Source of the DNA: JAFGIG01 sp964397545
GTDB lineage: Bacteria; SDB-A
Length of the DNA stretch: 64,000 bases
Assembly: GCA_964397545.1 (NCBI GenBank)
Contig: CAYNIW010000001.1
Span: 254,073 to 318,072, forward strand
Reading direction: 5' to 3'
The notes beneath the pieces were generated by a model, which did not search any database, had not been told where the DNA came from, and saw nothing but the letters and a program-made list of their open reading frames with translations. A program made the translations under genes and the position numbers. Below, in pieces: positions 16,280 through 25,717 of the stretch (positions are counted from its first letter, which is position 1; each line of letters begins with the position of its first letter).

Positions 16280-17592
16280 TAAAGAGTTTTCAGAATATAT
16301 TCAAAGTCGAAGATTTAAGAAAAAAAATCCTTTGGACGGCGTTTCTTCTGATAATTTACAGACTTGGCGGGCATATTCCTCTGCCCGGCATCAATGCTGT
16401 CGCGCTGTCGAGGTTCTTTCAGGCACAGCAGTCAGGGATATTGGGTCTTTTCGATATGTTCGCAGGAGGAAACCTCGGAAGAGCGACTGTTTTCGCTCTC
16501 GGTATAATGCCCTACATAACAGCTTCGATTATTTTTCAACTTCTCGCCGCCGTGGTTCCTGCTCTTCAGAAGCTTCAGAAAGAAGGCGAAGAAGGAAGAA
16601 GAAAAATCACCCAATACACAAGATACACAACTGTTGGTCTGGCAATTTTTCAAGCATTCAGCATAGCAATTTATTTAAGAGCCCAGAGTATAGACGGATT
16701 GCCGCTCGTGAATTTTCCAGGATTCCTGTTTATGACGACGACAATCATTTCATTGACCGTAGGAACGGTTTTTGTTATGTGGCTCGGTGAAAGAATAACC
16801 GAAGTAGGCATCGGCAACGGAATTTCTTTGATAATAATGGTCGGAATAGTCGCGAGCTTTCCCATGGATTTTGCCAGGACTTTTATGCTTTTGAGGACAG
16901 GCGTTATCAACATGTTCACTATTGTGATATTACTGCTTCTGATGGTTTTTATAACAGCCGCTGTCGTAATGATAACTCAGGGACAGAGGAGAATCCCCGT
17001 TCAATACGCCAAAAGAGTCGTTGGAAGAAAAGTATACGGAGGCCAATCCACGCATTTGCCCTTAAACGTAAACAGCGCCGGAATAATACCCATAATTTTC
17101 GCCCAGTCGATTATGATGTTTCCGCAGACAATAGCCCAATTTTTTCAAAACAGCACGAGCGCTTCTATTCTCGCTATTTTCTCAGCATGGATGCAGCCCG
17201 GAGAAGTTTTATACAATGTCATCTATGTTATTTTGATAGTATTTTTCGCTTACTTCTATACATCCGTCGTGATAAACCCGAACGATTTGGCGGAAAACAT
17301 GAAAAAATACGGCGGATTTATACCCGGCTACAGACCCGGCAGAAAGACAGCGGAATATATAGACTTTGTAGTCAGCAGAATTACCCTGCCCGGATCGATA
17401 TTTTTCGCTTTTGTAGCCGTTCTACCGATGATATTAATACAGAAATTCAATCTGCCGTTTTATTTCGGCGGGACTTCAATACTGATTGTCGTAGGTGTAA
17501 TACTCGACACCATGCGGCAGGTTGAAGCCCAGCTCATGATGAGGCATTACGAAGGATTCTTAAGTAAAGGCAAAATAAGAGGCAGAAGGTAA
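16276..17592 (+). CDS. secY: Protein translocase channel subunit SecY
   Basis: Pore of the Sec translocon in the inner membrane; 438 residues with about ten hydrophobic segments. Signatures are RLGGHIPLPGI, the plug region LGLFDMFAGGNLGRATVFALG, the GIGNGISLII turn, and the cytosolic loop GGFIPGYRPGRKTAEYI. The GTG start overlaps the rplO stop (GTGA). It lies in its usual place between rplO and adk. Confidence 0.98.
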   Translation: MIKSFQNIFKVEDLRKKILWTAFLLIIYRLGGHIPLPGINAVALSRFFQAQQSGILGLFDMFAGGNLGRATVFALGIMPYITASIIFQLLAAVVPALQKLQKEGEEGRRKITQYTRYTTVGLAIFQAFSIAIYLRAQSIDGLPLVNFPGFLFMTTTIISLTVGTVFVMWLGERITEVGIGNGISLIIMVGIVASFPMDFARTFMLLRTGVINMFTIVILLLLMVFITAAVVMITQGQRRIPVQYAKRVVGRKVYGGQSTHLPLNVNSAGIIPIIFAQSIMMFPQTIAQFFQNSTSASILAIFSAWMQPGEVLYNVIYVILIVFFAYFYTSVVINPNDLAENMKKYGGFIPGYRPGRKTAEYIDFVVSRITLPGSIFFAFVAVLPMILIQKFNLPFYFGGTSILIVVGVILDTMRQVEAQLMMRHYEGFLSKGKIRGRR

Positions 17593-17595
17593 ATA

Positions 17596-18261
17596 TTGTC
17601 CCAGAAAGAAGAAAAGATAGTAGTCTTCATAGGCCCCCCCGGAGCAGGCAAAGGGACTCAAGCCTCACAGCTGAAGTCCAAGAAAGGTTATTCAGTGATA
17701 ATTGCGGGAGACATATTGAGAGCTGAAGCGAAAAAGAAAACAGATCTCGGGATTAAGCTAAATAATACTATGTCTTCAGGACAGCTGGTTTCGGATGATA
17801 TCGTAATCGAAATATTAGGGGAGGCAATTGAGCGAAATGACGGAAGCTCCTCAGTGACGATCATAGACGGTTTTCCGAGGACAATTGCCCAGGCGCAGGG
17901 ACTTGACCAAATTCTTTCGGAAAAAGGAATAGAGCTAAACAAAGTATTCTATTTTGAGGTAAGCGATAAAACGGCTGTGGAAAGAAATTCGAATAGAAGA
18001 TATTGCCCTTTGTGCAAAAAAGTGTATAATCTCAGGACTGATAAACCGGCAAAAGATGGAATTTGCGGTGTCTGCGGAGCCCGTCTTGTAATCAGGGAAG
18101 ACGACAAACCTGAAGTAATTGTAGATAGGCTTAAAGTTTACCAGGAACAGACAGCCCCTCTTCTCGATTATTACCGTGAAAGAGGAATTCTGACTAAAAT
18201 TAACGGAGAAAAAGGTAAATCGGAACTGATGAAAGATTTGGAGTATGAGCTTAATGATTGA
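17596..18261 (+). CDS. adk: Adenylate kinase, long zinc-lid form
   Basis: Converts AMP and ATP to two ADP in the cytosol; 221 residues. Walker A is GPPGAGKGT (13-21), the AMP site has DGFPRT, and the long lid holds CPLC and CGVC (about residues 136-160) that should bind zinc. The start is TTG, with AGAAGG about 6 nt upstream at the end of secY. The usual next gene map (methionine aminopeptidase) is absent, and infA follows directly with an overlap. Confidence 0.96.
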   Translation: MSQKEEKIVVFIGPPGAGKGTQASQLKSKKGYSVIIAGDILRAEAKKKTDLGIKLNNTMSSGQLVSDDIVIEILGEAIERNDGSSSVTIIDGFPRTIAQAQGLDQILSEKGIELNKVFYFEVSDKTAVERNSNRRYCPLCKKVYNLRTDKPAKDGICGVCGARLVIREDDKPEVIVDRLKVYQEQTAPLLDYYRERGILTKINGEKGKSELMKDLEYELND

Positions 18262-18484
18262 AGGCAAAGGCAGAAAAGGTATTCAGATATCGGGAATAGT
18301 CAAGGAAGTTCTGCCGGGTCTGAAATACAGAGTGATGATTGAAAACACGCAGCATCTCGTCCAGGCATATCTTTCCGGAAGGATGAGAATAAACTATATA
18401 AAAATATTGCCCGGCGACAAAGTCACACTTGAGCTGTCTCCCTATGATATGACAAAAGGCAGAATAATATACAGGCAGAAATAA
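18254..18484 (+). CDS. infA: Translation initiation factor IF-1
   Basis: OB-fold initiation factor binding the A site. The ATG at 18254 gives 76 residues and lies about 10 nt after GGAG (18240-18243); the in-frame ATG at 18245 is too close to that site. Core motifs are GIVKEVLPGLKYRV, SGRMRINYIKILPGDKV and LSPYDMTKGRIIYR. It overlaps the end of adk by 8 nt. Confidence 0.95.
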   Translation: MIEGKGRKGIQISGIVKEVLPGLKYRVMIENTQHLVQAYLSGRMRINYIKILPGDKVTLELSPYDMTKGRIIYRQK

Positions 18485-18494
18485 AGGGGAAAAA

Positions 18495-18611
18495 ATGAAA
18501 GTCAGGGCTTCGGTTAAGAGAATTTGCAAGGACTGCAAAATAATACGAAGAAACAATGTTGTAAGGGTTATCTGTAAAAAAAATCCTAAGCATAAACAGA
18601 AGCAGGGATAG
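18495..18611 (+). CDS. rpmJ: Ribosomal protein L36
   Basis: Zinc-type L36, 38 residues: MKVRASVKRICKDCKII, then VRVICKKNPKHKQKQG. The ligand set C-x2-C, C and H is complete (Cys 11, 14, 27 and His 32). AAAGGGG precedes the ATG. It falls between infA and rpsM as in most bacteria. The zinc-containing form agrees with the zinc forms of S14, S4 and L24 nearby. Confidence 0.95.
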   Translation: MKVRASVKRICKDCKIIRRNNVVRVICKKNPKHKQKQG

Positions 18612-18620
18612 GAGGTGATC
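18610..18620 (+). promoter_or_regulatory. Extended Shine-Dalgarno sequence of rpsM
   Basis: AGGAGGTGATC is an 11-nt perfect complement to the common bacterial 16S 3' tail, placed just upstream of a TTG start at 18622. It fixes that TTG as the start and shows the organism's anti-Shine-Dalgarno tail is standard. Confidence 0.8.
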
Positions 18621-18621
18621 T

Positions 18622-19005
18622 TTGGCTAGAATATCCGGTATAGACCTTCCGAGAAATAAGAGAGTTGAAGTCGCTTTGACATATATCTACGGGATAGGGC
18701 TCAAGACATCTCAGACGGTGTTAAAGGCGGTTGACATCAATCCTTCTATGAGAACAAATGAGCTGACGGAAAAAGACATAGAAAAAATCAGAAGATACAT
18801 AGATGAAAATATGAAAGTCGAAGGACAGCTCAGGGCAGATGTGGCTCAGAATATTAAAAGACTAAAAGAAATTCAGTGTTACAGAGGCATGAGGCATGCA
18901 AGAGGACTGCCCGTGAGGGGCCAGAGAACAAAGACAAACGCGAGGACGAGAAAAGGACCCAAAAAGGGCGCGGTTGCCGCTAAAAAAGTCGTTTTGAAGA
19001 AGTAG
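18622..19005 (+). CDS. rpsM: Ribosomal protein S13
   Basis: Small-subunit head protein bridging to the large subunit; 127 residues. The TTG start follows an 11-nt perfect ribosome binding site. Signatures are RISGIDLPRNKRVEVALTYI, the GIG turn, and the tail GLPVRGQRTKTNARTRKG. It opens the alpha-operon gene order rpsM-rpsK-rpsD-rpoA-rplQ. Confidence 0.97.
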   Translation: MARISGIDLPRNKRVEVALTYIYGIGLKTSQTVLKAVDINPSMRTNELTEKDIEKIRRYIDENMKVEGQLRADVAQNIKRLKEIQCYRGMRHARGLPVRGQRTKTNARTRKGPKKGAVAAKKVVLKK

Positions 19006-19035
19006 TAATGCCAATGATACTAATTAGGAGGATAA

Positions 19036-19434
19036 GTGTCTGCTAAGAAGGTAAGATCCGAGAAAAAGACAAAGAAAAAAATTAAAGTCGACACAAACGG
19101 CGTCGCTCATATACATTCCACATTCAACAATACAATAATAACTCTGACCGATATGAATGGAGCTACAATAAGCTGGGCATCGTCGGGAACTTCCGGTCAG
19201 AAAGGCTCGAGAAAAGGCACTCCTTTCGCGGCCGGCGAAGCCGCAAAAGATGCTTCAAAAAAAGCCATGTCGCTCGGATTGAAAAGAGTCGAAGTATGGG
19301 TTAGAGGTCCTGGCCCCGGGAGGGAATCGGCTATTAGATCTCTTGAAGGTTCAGGGCTCGAAGTGACTCTTATAAAAGACATAACGCCAATACCGCACAA
19401 TGGTTGCAGACCGCCTAAAAAGCGCAGAGTATAA
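19036..19434 (+). CDS. rpsK: Ribosomal protein S11
   Basis: Small-subunit platform protein, 132 residues. The GTG start has AGGAGG 4 nt upstream. Motifs are GVAHIHSTFNNTIITLTD, KGSRKGTPFAAG and the C-terminal ITPIPHNGCRPPKKRRV. The N-terminus is Lys-rich, as usual. A 30-nt spacer after rpsM contains nothing recognisable. Confidence 0.97.
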   Translation: MSAKKVRSEKKTKKKIKVDTNGVAHIHSTFNNTIITLTDMNGATISWASSGTSGQKGSRKGTPFAAGEAAKDASKKAMSLGLKRVEVWVRGPGPGRESAIRSLEGSGLEVTLIKDITPIPHNGCRPPKKRRV

Positions 19435-19451
19435 AACAGGGGAATATTTCT

Positions 19452-20084
19452 ATGTCAAGATACACAGGTCCTAATTGCAGGCTTTGCAGAAGAGAGAGTG
19501 TAAAACTTTTTCTTAAGGGAGAAAAATGTTTTACGACGAAATGCCCTATGGAGAAAGAAAATGTCAAAGCGCCCGGAGTTTCCATGGGGAGAAGACGCAG
19601 AAAAATGAATCTTTACGGCGATCAGCTTAGAGAAAAACAGAAAGTGAAAAGGCAATACGGTGTCCTCGAAAAGCAATTCAGAAATTATTTTGAAGAAGCT
19701 TCGAAACAAAAAGGCGTGACGGGGACTTTACTCCTTCAACTGCTGGAGAGACGCCTTGACAATGTTGCCTACAGGGCTGGGTTGGCGCCTTCGAGGAAGT
19801 CTGCGAGACAGCTTATCAGGCATGGGCACGTAATGATAAACGGGAAAAAACTGAATTACCCCTCATATCAGGTTAAAATCGGCGATCTCATTGAAATAAA
19901 AGAGAAAAGCAAGTCTATTGATTTAGTGGTGCAGTCCTTGGAATCGAGAAAACAAAGAGGCATACCCAGCTGGATTTCTCTTGATTTTGAAAAGAAGAAA
20001 GCTGTTTTCAACACAATTCCGGAGAGATCAGATCTGCCTCCGGACATCAGGGAACATTTGATCGTAGAGCTCTATTCGAAGTAA
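19452..20084 (+). CDS. rpsD: Ribosomal protein S4, zinc-binding form
   Basis: Primary 16S 5'-domain binder; 210 residues. The zinc form is indicated by CRLC (about 9-12) and CFTTKC (about 26-31). The S4 RNA-binding domain spans LERRLDNVAYRAGLAPSRKSARQLIRHGHV. In many bacteria S4 autoregulates the alpha operon; no such structure was identified here. Confidence 0.97.
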   Translation: MSRYTGPNCRLCRRESVKLFLKGEKCFTTKCPMEKENVKAPGVSMGRRRRKMNLYGDQLREKQKVKRQYGVLEKQFRNYFEEASKQKGVTGTLLLQLLERRLDNVAYRAGLAPSRKSARQLIRHGHVMINGKKLNYPSYQVKIGDLIEIKEKSKSIDLVVQSLESRKQRGIPSWISLDFEKKKAVFNTIPERSDLPPDIREHLIVELYSK

Positions 20085-20097
20085 AAGGGGAACATAA

Positions 20098-21093
20098 ATG
20101 AAGTTAAAACCAATTCAGATACCAAAGAGCGTCTCGATCGAGGAGGAAAAAACCGATTACGGGAGGTTTTCTCTCGAACCTCTTGAAAGAGGATTCGGCT
20201 TTACTCTGGGAAACGCATTGAGAAGGATTCTTCTTTCTTCCATCCAGGGAGCTGCTATCACGAGGATCAGAATAGACGGCGTCGATCACGAATATGTTCC
20301 CGTCCCCGGAGTTATGGAAGATGTAATTGAGATTGAACTCAGGTTGAAGAAAGTCAGGCTGAAAGCTGACTGCGATCTGCCAGTGTCTCTCGAACTCAAG
20401 AAGAAAGGGCCCTGTGTTATCAAAGCTGGTGACATCTGGACACCTGCCGGCATAAAAATCATAAATCCGGAACTCGAGATATGCTCTTTAGGCAGAAACG
20501 CCGAAATCAGAATGGAAATGGAAGTCACATCCGGAACTGGATACTGTCCAATAGAAAGACTTAAAACTAAAAACGCGCCGCTCGGGACAATATTTCTCGA
20601 CGCCGTCTTTTCTCCTGTATCAAAAGTGAACTACTCGGTGGAAAACACGAGAGTCGGAAACAGAGCCGATTACGATAAACTCATTCTTGAAATATGGACA
20701 GATGGAACAATTAAACCTTTAGACGCGCTTTCACATTCAGGGAAAATATTGAAAGATTATTCCTCGGTTCTTATCAATTTTGAAAAAGAACCTGAGATAA
20801 TTGTAGAAGAAGAAGTTGACGAAGAAAAGAAAAGGATGAAAAAACTGCTGTCTCAGAAAGTCGAAGAGCTCGAACTTTCAGTCAGGGCGGCTAACTGCCT
20901 TAAAGAGGCAAAGCTCAGAAATCTCGGAGATCTTGTCCAGAGAAGCGAACAGGAAATGCTGAAATACAAGAATTTCGGCAAAAGGTCTTTGCAGGAACTC
21001 ATTAAAGTTCTCGAAACTAAAGGACTGAGGTTTGGGATGGATGTGAGCGAATATTTGGAACCCGACGAAACGGAGAAATCAGATGAGACATAA
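20098..21093 (+). CDS. rpoA: RNA polymerase alpha subunit
   Basis: Scaffold subunit of RNA polymerase, 331 residues. The N-terminal dimerisation domain shows LERGFGFTLGNALRRILLSS. The C-terminal domain that contacts UP elements and activators is complete (from LELSVRAANCLKEAKLRNLGDL to GLRFGMD). A charged linker with EEEVDEEKKRMKKL joins them. It overlaps rplQ by 11 nt. Confidence 0.98.
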   Translation: MKLKPIQIPKSVSIEEEKTDYGRFSLEPLERGFGFTLGNALRRILLSSIQGAAITRIRIDGVDHEYVPVPGVMEDVIEIELRLKKVRLKADCDLPVSLELKKKGPCVIKAGDIWTPAGIKIINPELEICSLGRNAEIRMEMEVTSGTGYCPIERLKTKNAPLGTIFLDAVFSPVSKVNYSVENTRVGNRADYDKLILEIWTDGTIKPLDALSHSGKILKDYSSVLINFEKEPEIIVEEEVDEEKKRMKKLLSQKVEELELSVRAANCLKEAKLRNLGDLVQRSEQEMLKYKNFGKRSLQELIKVLETKGLRFGMDVSEYLEPDETEKSDET

Positions 21094-21529
21094 ATTAAAA
21101 GGAAGAAGGCTCGGAAGAAACGATTCTAACCGAAAAGCCCTCCTGAGAAACGCTGCGAGCTCCTTGCTCCTTCATGGCAAGATAAAGACCACCAGGTCCA
21201 TAGCCAAAGAGCTTCAGCCTTATGTCGAAAAGATAATCACCAGAGCTAAAACCGACGATTTCAACGCGAGAAGATACGTCGCGAGGCTTGTTTTCGGAAA
21301 GGAAACCGTAAAAAATCTTTTCGACAAAGTAATGCCCGATATGAGGGAAAAAGGCGGCGGTTACACGAGAATTTACAATCTCGATTTCCGGATGGGAGAC
21401 AACGCGAGGATGGCTTTGATAGAACTTTCTTCATTCAAGGAAGAAAAAGCGGAGAAAAAGGATAAGAAGCCTGCCACGAGGAGAGGCGGAAGAAAATCCA
21501 AACAAACCTCTAAAGAAAAAAAAGAATAA
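21083..21529 (+). CDS. rplQ: Ribosomal protein L17
   Basis: Large-subunit protein near the tunnel exit; 148 residues with a Lys/Glu-rich tail of about 30 residues. Signatures are RHKLKGRRLGRN, RKALLRNAASSLLLHGKIKTT and GGGYTRIYNLDFRMGDNA. It is the last gene of the ribosomal superoperon and is followed by a strong terminator 18 nt later. Confidence 0.97.
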   Translation: MRHKLKGRRLGRNDSNRKALLRNAASSLLLHGKIKTTRSIAKELQPYVEKIITRAKTDDFNARRYVARLVFGKETVKNLFDKVMPDMREKGGGYTRIYNLDFRMGDNARMALIELSSFKEEKAEKKDKKPATRRGGRKSKQTSKEKKE

Positions 21530-21546
21530 ATTTCTGATTTGATCTT

Positions 21547-21574
21547 AAAAAAGGCGCTAAACGCGCCTTTTTTG
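21547..21574 (+). terminator. Terminator after rplQ
   Basis: An A6-GGCGC stem pairs with GCGCC-T6 around the 5-nt loop TAAAC. It closes the ribosomal protein operon. Because both flanks are homopolymers it can also stop transcription of the convergent RND pump gene on the other strand. Confidence 0.9.
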
Positions 21575-21597
21575 TTTTCAGGAATTTTAATTGAAAC

Positions 21598-24500
21598 TTA
21601 TTTTTTATCCCTGTGAAAAACAGAATACAAGACAGGAACCACTACTAAAGTTACCAGAGTCGAAAACAAAAGGCCTCCAAGGGCGGTCGTGGCAAAAGGC
21701 GACCATATCTCGTAACCTTGTTTTCTCGATAATGCGAGCGGTATAAAAGCTATTACAGTGGTCAAAACAGTCATAAGAACAGGCCTAAGCCTTGATTTTC
21801 CGCCTTCTTTTACCGAGGCGACAACAGGTTTTCCTGAGTTTTTTAACATGTTCATCCTGTCTATCAGCACTATTCCGTTGTTTACGACGATGCCCATCAG
21901 CATAATAACTCCTATGGAAGTTATCATGTTCAATTCATTACGGGTCAGCAGAAAAGCGAGGATGACTCCGGTGAAGGTGAAAGGAATTGAGAACATGATT
22001 ATGAATGGGTCTCTGAAAGACCCGAATTGGGCGCACATGACCATATATACAAGAATTATGCCTATGATTAGAGCTGTTGCCAGGTCTGTAAAAGTCTCTT
22101 TCTGATCCTCGGTCTGTCCCGCGATTTGCACGTTTACACCGTCCGGAATTTCCATGTTCCCGATCATTCGCGAAAGCTCAGAGGAAATTTGTCCCATTGA
22201 TTTTCCAAACAGGGAGAGCATTACAGTTACGGTTCTTGTCCTGTCTTTTCTCGTTATCTCTATCTGAGAGTAATCCCTTTCGATGATCGCTATATCGCCA
22301 ACAGACACCTGCATGCCTAATGGCGTAGTCAAAACAATGTCCTTCAGTTTTTCAGCGTTGTCTTTGGACTGCGCCTCATAGGTTATGAAAATGGGCCTGT
22401 GAGAGTCTCTGATGACAATGTATCCGGCTTCCTGGCCGTGAAGCGACTGCCTTATCTGCATGGATATCATCATAGGAGTGAGGCCGAGGGATAAGGCTTT
22501 GTCTTTGTCTATGACTATTCGGAGTTCGGGTCTCCCGTTGTCAATTGTCGAAGTTACGTCAGCCACTCCCTGAACTGTCTTTACCGATTGGGCGATTAAA
22601 AGAGCTGTTGTGTTGATTTCATCGAGGTCTTCTCCCGAGATTTGGATTTCAATTTCCTTCGATCCGCCGAGTAGTAGCTGAAGCATTATAGACTGACTGC
22701 TGACCGAGAATTTTGAAATGTTGGGAATCTCGGCTATTCTATCCCTTAAAAGCTTGGCAATTTCTTCTGAAGATTTTTCTCTTTTCTCTATAGGCTTAAG
22801 GCGGACAAGTATAGTTGCAATATTACTGCCTTCCTCAAATCCTGCGGTGGATAAAAGTCCTTTTTCATCCTGTCCTTCAATGGAAAAGGCTATAATTTTG
22901 TCTTTGACGACCTCGTCTATTAATTCAAAGACCTGTTTTGCGACTTTTTCCGTCTCTTCGAGTGAAGTCCCCGAGGGTGTATTGACTATTATGGTCAGCT
23001 CGCCTGTGTCGATGCTTGAAAAATATCCTGTCCCCACAAACGGGATAAGAAGCAAAGAAAGAAAAAATATTACCCCTGAAAGAGCGAGAACGGAATACTT
23101 GTGGCTGAGCGCAAAATCGAGAATTTTCGAATAAAAAGACTCGGTAAAGTAAAATGCCTTTTCAGAAAACTTATAGAATTTATTGTCCGTTTTTTTGATA
23201 TTCTTTTCTTTTTCGAGCTTTGAAGTGAGCATGGGAGTCAGCGTCAGGGCTGTGATGACTGAAGATCCAATTGTTACGATAATGACGAAAGCGAGCTGTT
23301 TAAAAAGTATTCCGACAAGCCCCCTGACGAAAATCAGCGGCAGAAAGACAATAACAGTTGTCAGTGTAGCCGCGATGACAGCCGGCGCCATTTCTTTTGC
23401 TCCGTTTATGGAAGCCTGTTTCATGTCTTCGGATTTGTCTCTGTGCTTGTCGATGTTTTCGAGCACCACAATCGCGTTGTCCACGATCATGCCGATTGCC
23501 ACGGCTATGCTCATAAGTGAAACCGCGTTGAAAGAATATCCAAAGGCAAAAAGGCCTATGAAGACAATCACTATAGAAGCCGGAATTGAAAGCGTGACGA
23601 TGAGGCTTGGAATCAATTTTCTCAGAAAGAAGAAGACCACAACTACAACTGCAATCAGGACTATAAAGATGGTCTGCTTCAAATTGCCGATTATGTTCGT
23701 TATGTTGGATGAATAATCCTGGACCAGCTCAATTTCAACACCCGGCGGCAGATCATTTTTTAATCCTTCAATAGTCTGTTTTACGCTTTTTGAGACTTGC
23801 ACAGAATTTGCTCCAGATTGCTTCATTACGACGAGTATTATGCCCTTTTGACCGTCGACCATAGATGAAGAGGTTGACGCTGAAATTGTGTCTCTGACTG
23901 AAGCTATGTCCCGGAGCCTAATGATGTTTCCGTTTTGGACAGACACGGGAGCAAGAGCAATTTCTTCGACCGATGAAAGATCGGCAGGGACTGAAACAGA
24001 CCAGTTCATTGTCCCGATATCCGTATTGCCGGCGGGAATGGAGATATTCTGTAAACCGAGCGCGGTTTTTATCTGATCAATGGATATACCGTATTTTCTC
24101 AGATCGGAGGGCCTCATTGTTATCAGTATTTCTTTCTGAGGCAGATTGAGAGTCAATACATTGGCGACTCCATCAGATCTCTGGATTCTGTCCGATATCA
24201 GGTTGTTGACAACTTCATCAATATCCGTCATGTTCTCGGGATATTTAATCCCGAAATACAGTATCGGGTAATGACCCGTGGACATTTTCATTATTCTTGG
24301 CCTTTTGGCGTCCGCGGGAAGGTTTTCCGCGGCGAAATCTACATACTCTCGGATGTCTGAAGAAGCTGAGTTGATGTCAGTCCCGTAATTAAATTCGAGC
24401 TGTATGATTGAGACGTTGTCCTTTGACCACGAATTTATGTGCTTAAGACCCGGCGTGCCGGCGAGCACTTCTTCCAATGGTTTTGTAACGAGTCTCTCTA

Positions 24501-24675
24501 CGTTTTCGCAGGATGCGCCGGGATAAACAGTAAGAACCGTAAGTTGAGGGATTTCAATATTCGGAAACATGTCCTGAGGTATCCTTGTAAGGCTGAAGAC
24601 GCCGATAACGACAAGCGCGAGGTAAAACATCAGCGTCAAATATGGTCTTTTAACGGCAACGTCAATAAAGTTCAT
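21598..24675 (-). CDS. RND-family efflux pump inner-membrane subunit
   Basis: Proton-driven exporter of the AcrB/MdtB type, 1025 residues from the ATG at 24675 (MNFIDVAVKRPYL). Codons before this ATG belong to the membrane-fusion gene. It has the RND layout of one N-terminal segment, a large periplasmic loop, six segments, then a repeat. TM4 carries VDNAIVVLENI, where AcrB has two Asp; here the second is Asn, as in many non-enterobacterial HAE pumps. TM10 has GIVVNNGIVLIDR. It is the last gene of a marR-led operon and lies 1 nt after the fusion protein gene. Substrate cannot be read from sequence. Confidence 0.95.
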   Translation of the reverse strand: MNFIDVAVKRPYLTLMFYLALVVIGVFSLTRIPQDMFPNIEIPQLTVLTVYPGASCENVERLVTKPLEEVLAGTPGLKHINSWSKDNVSIIQLEFNYGTDINSASSDIREYVDFAAENLPADAKRPRIMKMSTGHYPILYFGIKYPENMTDIDEVVNNLISDRIQRSDGVANVLTLNLPQKEILITMRPSDLRKYGISIDQIKTALGLQNISIPAGNTDIGTMNWSVSVPADLSSVEEIALAPVSVQNGNIIRLRDIASVRDTISASTSSSMVDGQKGIILVVMKQSGANSVQVSKSVKQTIEGLKNDLPPGVEIELVQDYSSNITNIIGNLKQTIFIVLIAVVVVVFFFLRKLIPSLIVTLSIPASIVIVFIGLFAFGYSFNAVSLMSIAVAIGMIVDNAIVVLENIDKHRDKSEDMKQASINGAKEMAPAVIAATLTTVIVFLPLIFVRGLVGILFKQLAFVIIVTIGSSVITALTLTPMLTSKLEKEKNIKKTDNKFYKFSEKAFYFTESFYSKILDFALSHKYSVLALSGVIFFLSLLLIPFVGTGYFSSIDTGELTIIVNTPSGTSLEETEKVAKQVFELIDEVVKDKIIAFSIEGQDEKGLLSTAGFEEGSNIATILVRLKPIEKREKSSEEIAKLLRDRIAEIPNISKFSVSSQSIMLQLLLGGSKEIEIQISGEDLDEINTTALLIAQSVKTVQGVADVTSTIDNGRPELRIVIDKDKALSLGLTPMMISMQIRQSLHGQEAGYIVIRDSHRPIFITYEAQSKDNAEKLKDIVLTTPLGMQVSVGDIAIIERDYSQIEITRKDRTRTVTVMLSLFGKSMGQISSELSRMIGNMEIPDGVNVQIAGQTEDQKETFTDLATALIIGIILVYMVMCAQFGSFRDPFIIMFSIPFTFTGVILAFLLTRNELNMITSIGVIMLMGIVVNNGIVLIDRMNMLKNSGKPVVASVKEGGKSRLRPVLMTVLTTVIAFIPLALSRKQGYEIWSPFATTALGGLLFSTLVTLVVVPVLYSVFHRDKK

Positions 24676-24676
24676 C

Positions 24677-25717
24677 TCATTCCCCTGTGATAATCTGGAC
24701 TTTGTCGCCGTCTTGAAGAGTCCTCGCGCCCCTCTCGGCAATCGTGTCCCCCGGATTAATGCCAAGAAGAATTTCCACGAACCCGTTTTCAACAGAAGCT
24801 GTCTCAACAGGCCTTTTTTGAGCCATTCCGTTTTGAATAACAAAAACGAAAAAACCCTCTTTAGCATCTTCTGTCACCAGCGCTTCCTCGGGAATGACTG
24901 CAGATATTCTCTGTTCAAGTTCTATGGAAACACGAGCAAACATTCCAGGTTTCAACGTCAAACCAGGGTTGTCTATGAGGATTTGAACTTCAAAAGTTCT
25001 CGAAGACTCGTCAATGAAAGATCCTTTGTTGCTGATATATCCCGTCCAGACGGTGTCGGGGAAAAGATCGGGGGATACATAGGCTTCCTGGCCTGTGAAA
25101 ACAGCATTGTAATGCCTTTCAGGAATATTGCCGGTCACTTTAACTGAATCTATCGCCGAAAGAGTGATTATGCCTCCTCCTTTTACTCCGTTTAAGGATA
25201 TTTCGGGGGTGAAAGTAAAAACCTCCCCTTCTTCACATGATATTTGGGCGATTATTCCCTTAAAAGGCGCGTAAATGTAGGCGGCTCTCGCGGACATATC
25301 TCTTTGCGCCGATGCGCTTTTGAATACGGCTTCGGTTCTTTCAAGCTGTTGGAGAGATATCGCGGAATTTTCATAGAGGTTTTGAGCGCGGATGTAATCT
25401 GATTTTGCGGCTTCATATTGAGCCTGAGCCTGAGCGAGCATTTCACCGGATAAAATAACGAGAAGCTGGCCTTTACTTACTGAGTCGCCCTTTTCAACCA
25501 GAATTCTCTCGATTCTTCCGGGTGTGGCAGGTGAAAGCATAGCCTCTCTCCGGGCTGAAATGTTCTGTGAAAATTCGATTGTTGAAAATACAGGTTTAAA
25601 TTCAACGACAGTCACCGTAATTCTTTTAAGCTCTTCTTTTATCTCGTCTTTAGATTCTTTTGCAGTGCAGGAGAAAAGAAATAAAATAATAAAAAGGAAT
25701 AAAGAGATAGGTTTCAA
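24677..25717 (-). CDS. RND efflux membrane-fusion lipoprotein
   Basis: Periplasmic adaptor linking the RND pump to the outer-membrane channel; 346 residues. A lipoprotein signal ends at LFLFSC, so it is probably anchored by lipid at Cys16 or Cys17. Then come a barrel-sandwich half (ATPGRIERILVEKGDSVSKG), a coiled hairpin (about 95-140), the second half YIYAPFKGIIAQISCEEGE, and a beta-barrel with GMFARVSIEL. It overlaps the outer-membrane factor gene by 4 nt. Confidence 0.94.
   Translation of the reverse strand: MKPISLFLFIILFLFSCTAKESKDEIKEELKRITVTVVEFKPVFSTIEFSQNISARREAMLSPATPGRIERILVEKGDSVSKGQLLVILSGEMLAQAQAQYEAAKSDYIRAQNLYENSAISLQQLERTEAVFKSASAQRDMSARAAYIYAPFKGIIAQISCEEGEVFTFTPEISLNGVKGGGIITLSAIDSVKVTGNIPERHYNAVFTGQEAYVSPDLFPDTVWTGYISNKGSFIDESSRTFEVQILIDNPGLTLKPGMFARVSIELEQRISAVIPEEALVTEDAKEGFFVFVIQNGMAQKRPVETASVENGFVEILLGINPGDTIAERGARTLQDGDKVQIITGE

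Noticed and set aside
21598..24867. 64-residue N-terminal extension on the RND pump
   Set aside because: The extra codons lie inside the membrane-fusion gene in another frame. The ATG at 24675 gives the family N-terminus.
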